Shown piece by piece: positions 1 through 6,900 of a stretch of DNA of 11,206 nucleotides. Source of the stretch: Acidobacteriota bacterium (GTDB taxonomy: Bacteria > Acidobacteriota > Aminicenantia > UBA2199); NCBI GenBank assembly GCA_021817755.1, contig JAKAGC010000063.1, forward strand, positions 1-11,206, given 5' to 3'. Below the pieces are notes generated by a model. That model saw only the letters and a program-made list of their open reading frames with translations. It was not told the DNA's origin and did not search any database. Position 1 is the first letter of the stretch, and every line of letters starts with the position of its first letter. Both the position numbers and the translations under genes were made by a program.

Positions 1-960
1 AAAGTAAGGGAGTATCCATAATCCAAACACTCCATACTTTTTTTTCACTGGTGAAGATTTAAATTTATAAACAATGATAAGCCCACACATTAAAAATAAT
101 ACAACAGGTACTACCGCGGGAAAAGAATTACCGGTGAACCAAATACCTTGCGAAGATGCTTTTATTGATTCCCAAAGACTTTTTAAAGAAAAAGGGTCCC
201 AGTAGCTTATTTTATAACCAGCCAGAGCATCACGCCCGGCTAGTTCTTCTTTATAAACATGAATCAGGTTTATGCTTGTCATAGAAGCGAAAGCCAGTAA
301 TTCTATTACAAGAAAAAAACCATAAGTTGCACAAAATCCCACAATTTTTTTTAAAGAATATTTCCTAAAAAGTAAGATTAAAAAAGCAGCAATAGCTCCC
401 AAACCATTAGTTAAATGAAATCCTGCTGCCAATGCAAATGAAAGAGCAGCGGTAGTAATATTTAACCAGGTCGGATTATCACTGTTTTTAAAAAAAAGAA
501 GATAAATTCCCAATGCCATAAAAAAAAGGCCCGGCATATGGACTTCTGCTTCAACGCTGTAATACCAAACTCCATAGGAACTTGCAAGAAGAAGAATGCC
601 TGCCAAAATAAAAAAACGCTCTTCTGTTAATTGTTTTAGAATTTTATATCCCATCCACAGTAGAAGCATACCGAAAGCAAGAGAGAATAGCTGCAAATGA
701 AAATATTCCAACACATTGTAATCGAATATAGCATTCAATGCTTTATAGAGGTAAAAATTAGCTGGCATATAAAGGGGATGTTGAGGCTGATGAACCCCTG
801 TTAAAGTATTATTTATAATTGCATGTCGCAAAAACTGACTAAATGTTGTCCCATCAAAATCATATGCAACAGGGAGGTTTATGAAATAAAAGAATCCGGT
901 TATTAATATAATTGTAAATGCGATCCAGCCAGTATTTAATTGAATTGATTTATTTTCCAT
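1..960 (-). CDS. Polytopic membrane protein, GT-C glycosyltransferase-like (3' end beyond window)
   Basis: The reading frame is open for 320 codons from an ATG at 960 to the left edge, with no stop, so the C-terminal part is missing. The translation is strongly hydrophobic: a first membrane helix at about residues 12-30, then a long hydrophilic loop (31-85), then at least six more hydrophobic segments (about 88-106, 117-134, 143-157, 168-196, 206-226, 282-298). The first loop contains YDFDGTTF (33-40) and HQPQHPLYMP (57-66). An acidic first loop and an HPxxxPLY-like motif recall GT-C and DUF2723-type membrane glycosyltransferases that use lipid-linked sugars at the outer face of the inner membrane. 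The assignment to that fold is by resemblance only. No ribosome binding site precedes the ATG; a promoter lies directly against it. The gene is divergent from the small exported-protein gene at 1228. It could instead be an unrelated multi-pass protein. Confidence 0.8.
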   Translation of the reverse strand, partial: MENKSIQLNTGWIAFTIILITGFFYFINLPVAYDFDGTTFSQFLRHAIINNTLTGVHQPQHPLYMPANFYLYKALNAIFDYNVLEYFHLQLFSLAFGMLLLWMGYKILKQLTEERFFILAGILLLASSYGVWYYSVEAEVHMPGLFFMALGIYLLFFKNSDNPTWLNITTAALSFALAAGFHLTNGLGAIAAFLILLFRKYSLKKIVGFCATYGFFLVIELLAFASMTSINLIHVYKEELAGRDALAGYKISYWDPFSLKSLWESIKASSQGIWFTGNSFPAVVPVVLFLMCGLIIVYKFKSSPVKKKYGVFGLWILPYF

Positions 961-966
961 TACAAA

Positions 967-995
967 ATTGTACCCCGTTCACATTAATTTTTCAA
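967..995 (-). promoter_or_regulatory. Sigma70-like promoter for the membrane protein gene, predicted leaderless
   Basis: On the minus strand TTGAAA (995-990) and TACAAT (972-967) are separated by exactly 17 bp, each one mismatch from consensus. Only 6 bp separate the -10 box from the ATG at 960, so initiation about 7 bp downstream falls on the A of the start codon. No Shine-Dalgarno sequence could fit in such a transcript. The same two hexamers and spacing recur at 10122-10150. Confidence 0.65.
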
Positions 996-1165
996 TATAT
1001 AGGACATAAAGACTTATTCAGCTATTTCTTTCGTAGAAAAAGATTCTGCATCAAAGGAATTTGGTTTTATCAAAATATATATCTATATTTTCATATTAAA
1101 AATTCTTTCTAAACTCCGGGGGTTCCAAAATTCCTTTAAATAAAGTTAAAACCGGAAATCCACCC

Positions 1166-1194
1166 TTGCAAAATCAAATTAATTCGCATAAAAT
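1166..1194 (+). promoter_or_regulatory. Sigma70-like promoter for the small exported protein
   Basis: TTGCAA (1166-1171) and TAAAAT (1189-1194) are spaced by 17 bp. A start near 1201 would give a leader of about 27 nt containing the GGAGG ribosome binding site (1219-1223). The match is 4/6 and 5/6 to consensus. It closely resembles the TTGCAT-N17-TAAAAT element before the ATPase gene at 4480. Confidence 0.5.
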
Positions 1195-1227
1195 AGTTTT
1201 TTAAGGAAATCAACAATTGGAGGTACC

Positions 1228-1806
1228 ATGAGAAAATTGTTTTTTATTTTTACCGTATTGATTATTATATTGGGATTAAGCACATTGCAAGCGCAGCAAG
1301 TTAAAAAATACCAGATAAAATCCGGTATCATCACCTTTGAAACCACTATGATGATGGGAAAATTTGAAATGAAGACCAAATCCGTAGTATATTTCGACGA
1401 TTATGGTATGAAAGAATGTAAGGATACTTATGACGACAATGGTTTAAAGGAATCTTTTTTTAGTGATGGAAAAAACTTATATCTAACTATATACAAAGAA
1501 AAAGCTGTTTACAAACGTGGAACTGCGTTTCGTGGGACAGAGTACAAATTTGATTGGAATGAAATTGCACCTTCCGGTAAAGCGAAGAAGATTGCCAATA
1601 TGACCATAGTGGGCAAAAACTGCGAAGCCTTTGAATTGAAAGATGGTGGGAACACCAATACATATGCCGGGTGGAATAATATTTGTTTATATCTTGGTGT
1701 AAGTATGAAAAATATGACAACTATTTATAAGGCTGTAAAATTAGAAGAAAATGCCAAAGTACCTGCCGACAAATTTAAAATCCCTGCTGGATTTACATTA
1801 AAATAA
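1228..1806 (+). CDS. Small exported protein of unknown function, DUF4412/LolA-like in style
   Basis: This encodes 192 residues starting from an ATG with GGAGG four bases upstream (1219-1223). Residues 1-22 form a Sec signal peptide (basic MRK, hydrophobic stretch, likely cleavage after the alanine of LQA); there is no lipobox cysteine, so a soluble periplasmic or secreted product is expected. The mature part is rich in alternating beta-strand patterns, such as SGIITFETTMMMGKFEMKTK (32-51) followed by SVVYFDDYG (52-60). It ends in VPADKFKIPAGFTLK, a tail often seen in periplasmic proteins with a DUF4412 or LolA-like beta-sheet fold. Three cysteines (64, 132, 153) remain after cleavage. It stands alone: divergent from the gene on its left and convergent with the propeller gene on its right, so it is likely monocistronic. 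I do not recognise a specific function. Confidence 0.85.
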   Translation: MRKLFFIFTVLIIILGLSTLQAQQVKKYQIKSGIITFETTMMMGKFEMKTKSVVYFDDYGMKECKDTYDDNGLKESFFSDGKNLYLTIYKEKAVYKRGTAFRGTEYKFDWNEIAPSGKAKKIANMTIVGKNCEAFELKDGGNTNTYAGWNNICLYLGVSMKNMTTIYKAVKLEENAKVPADKFKIPAGFTLK

Positions 1807-1828
1807 GCTCTACTATTTTTAAAAAAAG

Positions 1829-1856
1829 AAAGGGGCAAATATCAATTTGCCCCTTT
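1829..1856. terminator. Shared hairpin terminator between convergent genes
   Basis: A perfect 12-bp stem (AAAGGGGCAAAT, 1829-1840, pairing with 1845-1856) encloses a 4-nt loop, with four G:C pairs in a row plus one more. Reading leftward the stem is followed by a long T-rich run (complement of 1816-1828), making a strong intrinsic terminator for the gene at 1969-3894. Reading rightward the T tract is only three bases plus AT-rich sequence, so it is weaker for the 1228-1806 gene, whose stop lies 23 bp before it. Confidence 0.85.
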
Positions 1857-1968
1857 GATATTAATAACCTTTCATTTAATCAATTCTTCAATAAAGAATA
1901 TTCAAATCTCACAATTGGACAGACTTATTTAATCACTTCTCTATAAATTTTGCTTGTAGCTTTATTCC

Positions 1969-3894
1969 TCATTTTTTATCGTGAGGAACAAGTATCTCAA
2001 TATCCCGGAGAACACTGTTACCTGCTGTATCCTTACATTGCACAGTAACTGTATAAATTCTTCCATTACCTGTACCGGAGCGCTCAGCTCTTAAATTCAA
2101 TGTTAATTTCCCCGTAATCTCCCAATCCGGAGAAGTATTACTATCTCCAGTGCCATTAATCGGTTCATTACTCGAAACCTTTACAATCTGACTGTCTGGT
2201 TTAGGGTCACAATTGTCTCTAGTGATTACATTTATGATAACCGGGATCATTTTATGATTAGGTGGCCATAACACACTCGGTTTGCCACTTATTTCCTCAA
2301 TTACTGGATTGGTGGTATCTTTTATTAAAACCTGTTGAGATTGATATGAAAAATTATTATTTCCATCATCATAAATCCAATTAATTGTATATGCCCCCTG
2401 AGAATTGTAATAGAGAGGGTCATTAGTTACTCCAAATATTTTTCCCATACAATTATCTGTTGCAGTAGGAATATCTACAATGGAGACATTGCATTCACCT
2501 CGAACTTCCGGAAGAGACAGTAAATCAGGAACAGGTGGCAGTTGATCCAATACTGTGATCTTTGCCGAACATGTATCCGATTCCCCTTTTTCATCTGTAA
2601 CTGTTAAATTTACTCTATACTCTCCCAATTGAAAGGGGCCTGAATTATCAAGAGATAATTCGATATTATCTCCATCCGGATCATATGAACCTCCATCTAC
2701 ATCAGTTGGAAGAATCGAAACTGTGCAATTTTCCCCTGCATTTATTGTAATATCCCTACATACTGCTAAAGGAGGAAGATTCGGTTCCTGCTCTCCTAAT
2801 ACAAACGTCCCAATATTTCCTAAATCCTCCTTTACCATTTTTTTATTGGTTCCATCTATATCCATTATATACAACATTCTGTTTCCGCCACTCTCTTTTA
2901 TCCAGAGGATTTTTTGGTCATCAGGGGTTATAATAGCATTTTTATCATCTTCGCTTTCTGTAGTGAGTTGAATCAATCCTGTGCCATCTATGTTTTGAAT
3001 AAAAATATCATAATTACCCGAGTAATTTGCAGAAAATACTATTTTTTGTCCATCTCCTGTATAGAACTTATTCCTCATCCCCCATCTATACTGACCAAAA
3101 GGCCAATTATTTACACTTGGAATTCCAATAACATTAAGACCGGAGCCATCAGGATTAATAATGAATAAACTATGATTTCCTTCATGTGAGCCACCTGAAA
3201 AGACTATTTTATTAGTATTTGGAAGCCATGCTGCCCCTCGCATTCTTCCGAAATTGCTAGGAGAATCATAAATTAATTGTGGATTCGATCCATCCGGATT
3301 TATTACATACAGATGGCTATTTAGATTCCAATTATTAGCATGTTCCAACAATAAAAAGGCCTGATCCGGAGACATTGTTGAAGGATCATACATTGAGTAC
3401 GTTGGAGAAACAGGTTGAACATTACTTCCATCTGTTTTCATCCTGTAAGCTTCAAACCATCCGTTATTGTTACTCCGATCAGAACTAAAATATATCCAGT
3501 CAAATGAAAAGAAATGAGCTCCTTCATACATGTTTTTACTTACTCCACTTGCGATTGTTAGATTAATTTCCAGTGTCCCGGTTTTGTTTATCAAGTAAAC
3601 ATTCCCACTATTCTCCCCTATTAAATACGAAGAGAATGCAAGTTTTGAAAAATCATCCGAGATACACAAATCCATCGGCAGTAAACTATAATCCAGGTGA
3701 GATAGTTTTTTGACATAATCTCCATTTGTATTTGTTTCATAAATACCTATTCCATCACGGTCTGATGAAAAATATATTTTATAAGACTGTGATGAGATCT
3801 GGCCTTCTCCACTTAAACTCATCAGTACAAAAAAACAAGAAAGAAAAATTATGGCCAAACCTTTAAATTTGATTTGTTGTGTTTTGGATTTCAT
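1969..3894 (-). CDS. Secreted TolB/PD40-type beta-propeller protein with Ig-like (PKD/HYR-type) domains
   Basis: The product has 641 residues. Residues 1-32 are a signal peptide. Residues about 38-360 carry roughly seven PD40/TolB-like repeats of the form (K)IxFSS...(L)YxxNxDGs, seen near 38, 84, 132, 195, 229, 284 and 328, consistent with one beta-propeller. Three Ig-like modules follow: about 372-450 (PKD/cadherin-like, with DPDGDN at 405-410), 452-527 (HYR-like, TATDNC at 477-482) and 530-636, which contains VLWPPNHKM (541-549), a motif typical of the last repeat in HYR-containing surface proteins. Such proteins usually act outside the cell in binding or adhesion; the ligand is unknown. 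No type IX secretion C-terminal domain or LPXTG anchor is seen. It is monocistronic, with an ideal ribosome binding site and a terminator past the stop. The name TolB would be wrong: the N-terminal TolB domain and the Tol-Pal neighbours are absent. Confidence 0.88.
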   Translation of the reverse strand: MKSKTQQIKFKGLAIIFLSCFFVLMSLSGEGQISSQSYKIYFSSDRDGIGIYETNTNGDYVKKLSHLDYSLLPMDLCISDDFSKLAFSSYLIGENSGNVYLINKTGTLEINLTIASGVSKNMYEGAHFFSFDWIYFSSDRSNNNGWFEAYRMKTDGSNVQPVSPTYSMYDPSTMSPDQAFLLLEHANNWNLNSHLYVINPDGSNPQLIYDSPSNFGRMRGAAWLPNTNKIVFSGGSHEGNHSLFIINPDGSGLNVIGIPSVNNWPFGQYRWGMRNKFYTGDGQKIVFSANYSGNYDIFIQNIDGTGLIQLTTESEDDKNAIITPDDQKILWIKESGGNRMLYIMDIDGTNKKMVKEDLGNIGTFVLGEQEPNLPPLAVCRDITINAGENCTVSILPTDVDGGSYDPDGDNIELSLDNSGPFQLGEYRVNLTVTDEKGESDTCSAKITVLDQLPPVPDLLSLPEVRGECNVSIVDIPTATDNCMGKIFGVTNDPLYYNSQGAYTINWIYDDGNNNFSYQSQQVLIKDTTNPVIEEISGKPSVLWPPNHKMIPVIINVITRDNCDPKPDSQIVKVSSNEPINGTGDSNTSPDWEITGKLTLNLRAERSGTGNGRIYTVTVQCKDTAGNSVLRDIEILVPHDKK

Positions 3895-3897
3895 CCG

Positions 3898-3906
3898 TCA
3901 CCTCCT
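3898..3906 (-). promoter_or_regulatory. Full-length Shine-Dalgarno site of the propeller gene
   Basis: The minus strand reads AGGAGGTGA, nine contiguous bases complementary to the canonical 16S rRNA 3' tail, with 6 nt between the GGAGG core and the ATG at 3894. It fixes the start codon and indicates strong translation initiation. It also shows that this organism uses classical Shine-Dalgarno recognition, which matters when judging the genes here that lack one. Confidence 0.85.
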
Positions 3907-3937
3907 AATTACCATTAAGAGGCAAGAAACATTCCAG

Positions 3938-3965
3938 ATTATAGTCTATTAATGATGCGTGTCTC
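3938..3965 (-). promoter_or_regulatory. Possible promoter of the propeller gene
   Basis: A perfect TATAAT lies on the minus strand at 3943-3938, with GAGACA (3965-3960, 4/6 to consensus) 16 bp upstream. A start near 3931 would give a leader of about 37 nt ending in the strong ribosome binding site. The -35 element is weak, so the call rests mainly on the -10 box and its position. Confidence 0.4.
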
Positions 3966-4410
3966 CGGCCAAATTAATCTTATATATTAGACAAAATACA
4001 AAATCATGTCTAAAAAGTTGGATTATTCATTTCTCCTGCCATAATAAAATAAAAAGGTTCTCTTTCAAAATTACGAGTAACTATTAAACTACCATTCTCA
4101 ATTTATAATGATTCTTCGTAATGATTTTCATGCATTAAATTAGTATACCGGGAGCATACCAATTTTATTTCGAAACATTCATCCTGTCAATAAGAGCACT
4201 TTACAGACTAGGAAACCCGTAACCTTTTCCAATTATGCCCAGATATACTAAAAATCCAATTAATCTTGCTTCATTCTTATTTTTAAAATCTTTATGACAT
4301 TTATGAAAACATATTTCATTCTATAGTGTGTTACCTATAGATATTCCAACTGATAACCACATTTCTGAAGAGCTTTCACTCTAAAGTACTTAAAATCCTT
4401 ATATTATTAG
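3966..4410. other. Intergenic region with no recognisable gene
   Basis: This AT-rich stretch lies between the divergent propeller and ATPase genes. All frames are broken by frequent stops; the longest thing noticed is a 39-codon open stretch on the minus strand (4204-4320) with no start codon or ribosome binding site. I see no tRNA, no strong hairpin and no repeat shared with the rest of the window. It may hold regulatory sites or a decayed gene, but nothing specific can be supported. Confidence 0.6.
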
Positions 4411-4439
4411 TTGCATGCTCATACTTATTCGATTAAAAT
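4411..4439 (+). promoter_or_regulatory. Sigma70-like promoter for the ATPase-nuclease gene
   Basis: TTGCAT (4411-4416) and TAAAAT (4434-4439) are 17 bp apart. A start near 4446 gives a leader of about 34 nt with AGGAG (4469-4473) placed 6 nt before the ATG. It differs by one base in the hexamers from the element at 1166-1194. Confidence 0.5.
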
Positions 4440-4479
4440 ATTATGCTGGTACTGAGTAAAATAAAGTCAGGAGTGAATT

Positions 4480-6015
4480 ATGAGTAAATTTTTTAATACC
4501 GCGGGATTGTGTATACCGGAAGAACATTATATGGTAAATCCTTTAAAACTATTAAATGAAGTAGAGAAATTAATTTCAAAAAAACTTTATTTTACTATAC
4601 ATGCTCCGAGACAGACCGGGAAAACAACATATTTACATGCTTTAGCACAAAAACTTAATTCTGAGGGCAAGTATTCCACTGTAGTTGTGTCCTTTGAACA
4701 AGCAGGGTATGCAGGTATTACTGTAGAAAAAACCAATGAAATACTTATAGATTGCATTTATAGAGCTTCACTTCGCCAATTACCTACAGATGAAATCCCA
4801 ATAAAACCCAATGATGTTCTAAGCATAAAAAATTATTTAGAAGATTGGGCCTCATCTGCGAAAAAACCTATTATTCTTTTAATTGATGAAATCGATGCCC
4901 TTTTGGACAATGCCCTGATCTCCGTATTAAGACAATTAAGAGACGGTTATCAATCACGCCCTAAACAATTTCCATCCTCAATTGTCCTGGTAGGTTTACA
5001 CGATGTTAGAGATTACAGAATCCAGGTAAGAGAAAACCAGCTATCGATGGGGAGTGCTTCGCCTTTTAATGTGAAATCCGATTCACTTTTCCTGGAAAAC
5101 TTTTCAAAACAAGAAGTATTTGAACTACTGGATCAACATACAACTGAAACAGGACAAATATTTCCATCCAACGTAAAAGACGAAATCTTTTTTCTTACCA
5201 ATGGCCAACCATGGTTAACGAATGCCCTTGCTGCACAGATTATCGATAAAATTCTTAAAAATGATTATTCAAAAATTATCACACCTGAGATGGTTACTAA
5301 TGCAAAAAATCAATTGATTTTACGCAGGGATACCCACCTGGATAGTTTAATTGAAAAATTAAAGGAAAAAAAAGTAAAAACAATTGTTCAAGCCATAATT
5401 AATGGAGACCATATTGCCTTCGATATATTAGTCGATGATATTGAATATGTACGAGGCCTTGGTATTGTTTCTCAATCTTCTCCTTTAGAATTTGCAAATC
5501 CTATTTACGCAGAAATTATCCCCCATGTCATGGCGATACCCTTTCAAGAATCTATTCCCAAAGAGATTCAACCTACTGCTTTTCTTGATATAGATGGAAA
5601 ATTGGATATGGAAAAAGCGCTGAAGCAATTCCAGGTATTTTATCGCAGGAATAGCCAGGCGTGGTTGGACAGATTCGAGTACAAAGAATCAGCACAGCAT
5701 CTATTATTAATGGCTTTTTTACAAAGAATCGTAAATTCGGGTGGTGAAATTATTCGCGAAATGTCGGTGGGAAATCGCAGACTTGATATGTTGATAAAAT
5801 ATAAAGGCTGGGAATATGCACTTGAACTTAAAATCAAGCGAGATAGCTACACCATAGAAGATGGAAAGGAACAGTTGGGAGATTACCTTGACAGGTTGGG
5901 ATTAAATGAAGGATTTCTTATTATTTTTGATCCCGGTAAAAACGACTGGGAAGAAAAACTATATTATAAAACAATCGAACATAAAGGGAAAAAAATAATT
6001 ATGGTTGGACTTTAA
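4480..6015 (+). CDS. AAA-type ATPase fused to a C-terminal PD-(D/E)XK nuclease-like domain
   Basis: This encodes 511 residues, starting from an ATG with AGGAG six bases upstream. The N-terminal part (about 1-285) is an AAA-like P-loop ATPase: a family-typical opening FFNTAGLCIPEEHYMV (4-19), Walker A APRQTGKTT (42-50, K48), Walker B IILLIDEID (131-139, D136/E137), then a strand with sensor-like VGLHDVRDYR (171-180). Residues about 285-360 look like a helical or winged-helix linker. The C-terminal 375-511 carries a PD-(D/E)XK nuclease pattern: GGEIIRE (421-427), RRLDMLI (433-439, D436), ALELKIK (447-453, E449 and K451) and a conserved Q465 (EQLGDYL). The layout matches AAA_35- or AAA-ATPase_like/PDDEXK_9-type proteins, widespread and often multicopy in environmental bacteria, suspected in defence or mobile-element biology but without settled function. 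All key ATPase and nuclease residues are present. It is monocistronic and convergent with the glycosylase gene. Confidence 0.88.
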   Translation: MSKFFNTAGLCIPEEHYMVNPLKLLNEVEKLISKKLYFTIHAPRQTGKTTYLHALAQKLNSEGKYSTVVVSFEQAGYAGITVEKTNEILIDCIYRASLRQLPTDEIPIKPNDVLSIKNYLEDWASSAKKPIILLIDEIDALLDNALISVLRQLRDGYQSRPKQFPSSIVLVGLHDVRDYRIQVRENQLSMGSASPFNVKSDSLFLENFSKQEVFELLDQHTTETGQIFPSNVKDEIFFLTNGQPWLTNALAAQIIDKILKNDYSKIITPEMVTNAKNQLILRRDTHLDSLIEKLKEKKVKTIVQAIINGDHIAFDILVDDIEYVRGLGIVSQSSPLEFANPIYAEIIPHVMAIPFQESIPKEIQPTAFLDIDGKLDMEKALKQFQVFYRRNSQAWLDRFEYKESAQHLLLMAFLQRIVNSGGEIIREMSVGNRRLDMLIKYKGWEYALELKIKRDSYTIEDGKEQLGDYLDRLGLNEGFLIIFDPGKNDWEEKLYYKTIEHKGKKIIMVGL

Positions 6016-6022
6016 GGAAAAT

Positions 6023-6049
6023 CAAAATTTTTATTAAATAAAAGTTTTG
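6023..6049. terminator. AT-rich hairpin between convergent genes, possible weak bidirectional terminator
   Basis: The 27 bp from CAAAATTTTTATT to its mirror arm ending GTTTTG form a near-perfect palindrome (13-bp arms around a single central A, one T:G pair), starting 8 bp after the ATPase gene stop. Arms are almost purely A:T, so stability is low, and no long T run follows on either side. Its position between convergent stops suggests a terminator role. It overlaps the first ten bases of the left palindromic repeat. Confidence 0.35.
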
Positions 6050-6088
6050 GTAGGGTCCAGAGACGGGTTTTTCAAAACGAGTCCCTGG
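6040..6088 (+). repeat. Interspersed palindromic repeat, left copy
   Basis: This 49-bp element matches the reverse complement of 6844-6892 at 45 of 49 positions without gaps. It begins AAAAGTTTTG, then GGGTCCAG, and ends AACGAGTCCCTGG. Within it the arms TCCAGAGAC (6056-6064) and GTCCCTGGA (6081-6089) can pair, with one A:C mismatch, around an inner GTTTT/AAAAC stem. No long T tract follows on either strand, so it looks like a REP-type palindromic element rather than a simple terminator. Confidence 0.8.
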
Positions 6089-6106
6089 AAAAAACAAAAT
6101 GAATTG

Positions 6107-6829
6107 TTAATACAAACCCATTTCGTTCAATTGGCGCGAAACAGAACCTGCCCAATCATTATTGGCCGCTGGACTGGCTGGGCTGGGATGCATGATATGC
6201 CCTATTTTGACTTCCATTCCATTTAATGCTCTCTGGGCACACTTTTCCGTAAACCTCCCGACTCCGATTACCCACTCCGGCTTCAATATCTCTACAACAC
6301 GCTTTAAATGCATATCACATATATTATATAACTCTTTACTCTCTGATGCTTTCAATTTATCAGGTGTTACATTCCGTCCACCGGATTCCATAAATACCAG
6401 CGGGCAATAATTTCCTACAAAATGATCTGAAAAAAACTTCGATGCTTTTCCATACTTCTCTTCAAAAAACCCCCAAAACCTCCGCCCACTTACCTCCGAA
6501 CGAGTACATTGAAAGCCGGTAACAGGTCTCTTCGGATTTTCATTTAACGGCTTCTCCACCGGTGCCTCTATTTTTAAAAATTTCTTTACTGCCTGGATCT
6601 CACCAAAAGGTACACCGGTCTGAGCCATACCCCACGGCCCGGGATTCATTCCTAAAAATATCACGCGCTTCTCTGAATTGCCATACAAGCTTAAATATAA
6701 ACGATGGGATTCCCATGCATATTCCAATGGATTATATACGTGTGTTACAGGCAATGAAAAAACCAGACGACCTACCAGCTTCCTTAGTTTTTCTGCTTCC
6801 TCGATCAACATTTCACTTTTCGATTTCAT
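6107..6829 (-). CDS. SMUG1: SMUG1-type (family 3) uracil-DNA glycosylase
   Basis: The product has 240 residues and starts from an ATG with GGAGG (6839-6835) five bases upstream. It is a base-excision repair enzyme of the uracil-DNA glycosylase superfamily, removing uracil and oxidised pyrimidines such as 5-hydroxymethyluracil from DNA. Recognisable blocks: NPLEYAWESH (33-42); motif 1 GMNPGPWGMAQTGVPFGE (60-77), nearly identical to animal SMUG1, with N62 in the catalytic position; the pyrimidine-pocket strand NYCPL (140-144); GGRNVTP (150-156); and motif 2 HPSPASPAANNDW (214-226), with H214 in the leaving-group-stabilising position and the wedge following it. The length is close to that of bacterial homologues. 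Bacterial SMUG1 genes are patchily distributed and probably spread by transfer. Here the gene is bracketed by two inverted copies of a palindromic repeat. It follows the radical SAM gene on the same strand with 71 bp between them, so co-transcription is possible; no own promoter is evident. Confidence 0.93.
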   Translation of the reverse strand: MKSKSEMLIEEAEKLRKLVGRLVFSLPVTHVYNPLEYAWESHRLYLSLYGNSEKRVIFLGMNPGPWGMAQTGVPFGEIQAVKKFLKIEAPVEKPLNENPKRPVTGFQCTRSEVSGRRFWGFFEEKYGKASKFFSDHFVGNYCPLVFMESGGRNVTPDKLKASESKELYNICDMHLKRVVEILKPEWVIGVGRFTEKCAQRALNGMEVKIGHIMHPSPASPAANNDWAGSVSRQLNEMGLY

Positions 6830-6843
6830 TCCCGCCTCCGGCG

Positions 6844-6892
6844 CCAGGGACTCGTTTTGAAAAACCTGTCCCTGGACCCTGACAAAACTTTT
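6844..6892 (-). repeat. Interspersed palindromic repeat, right copy
   Basis: This is the inverted partner of 6040-6088 (45/49 identical when reverse-complemented). Its stem is intact here: CCAGGGAC (6844-6851) pairs perfectly with 6868-6875, with an inner GTTTT/AAAAC stem (6854-6858, 6861-6865) beyond a 2-nt internal bulge. It fills most of the 71-bp gap between the radical SAM stop and the glycosylase gene, ending 4 bp before the latter's ribosome binding site, so in a read-through mRNA the hairpin would sit just upstream of that site. Confidence 0.8.
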
Positions 6893-6900
6893 AATAATTT

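Noticed and set aside
918..1112. 64-codon open frame on the plus strand
   Set aside because: It overlaps the start and promoter of the minus-strand membrane protein gene, has no ribosome binding site and its translation is low-complexity, F/Y/I-rich as expected of AT-rich non-coding DNA.
1969..3894. Calling the propeller protein TolB
   Set aside because: It has PD40 repeats but lacks the TolB N-terminal domain, carries Ig-like domains instead, and no tol-pal genes are nearby.
6040..6088. The palindromic repeats as ordinary intrinsic terminators
   Set aside because: Neither strand has a run of T directly after the stem in either copy, and the two copies share flanking sequence well beyond the stem, which terminators do not.
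6562..6882. 106-codon plus-strand open frame opposite the glycosylase gene and right repeat
   Set aside because: It is opposite the conserved SMUG1 N-terminal half, including motif 1; its translation shows no domain and it runs through the repeat.
6040..6892. Insertion sequence or composite transposon around the glycosylase gene
   Set aside because: The enclosed gene is a DNA glycosylase, not a transposase, and no target-site duplication is visible outside the repeats; only the inverted repeats themselves are supported.
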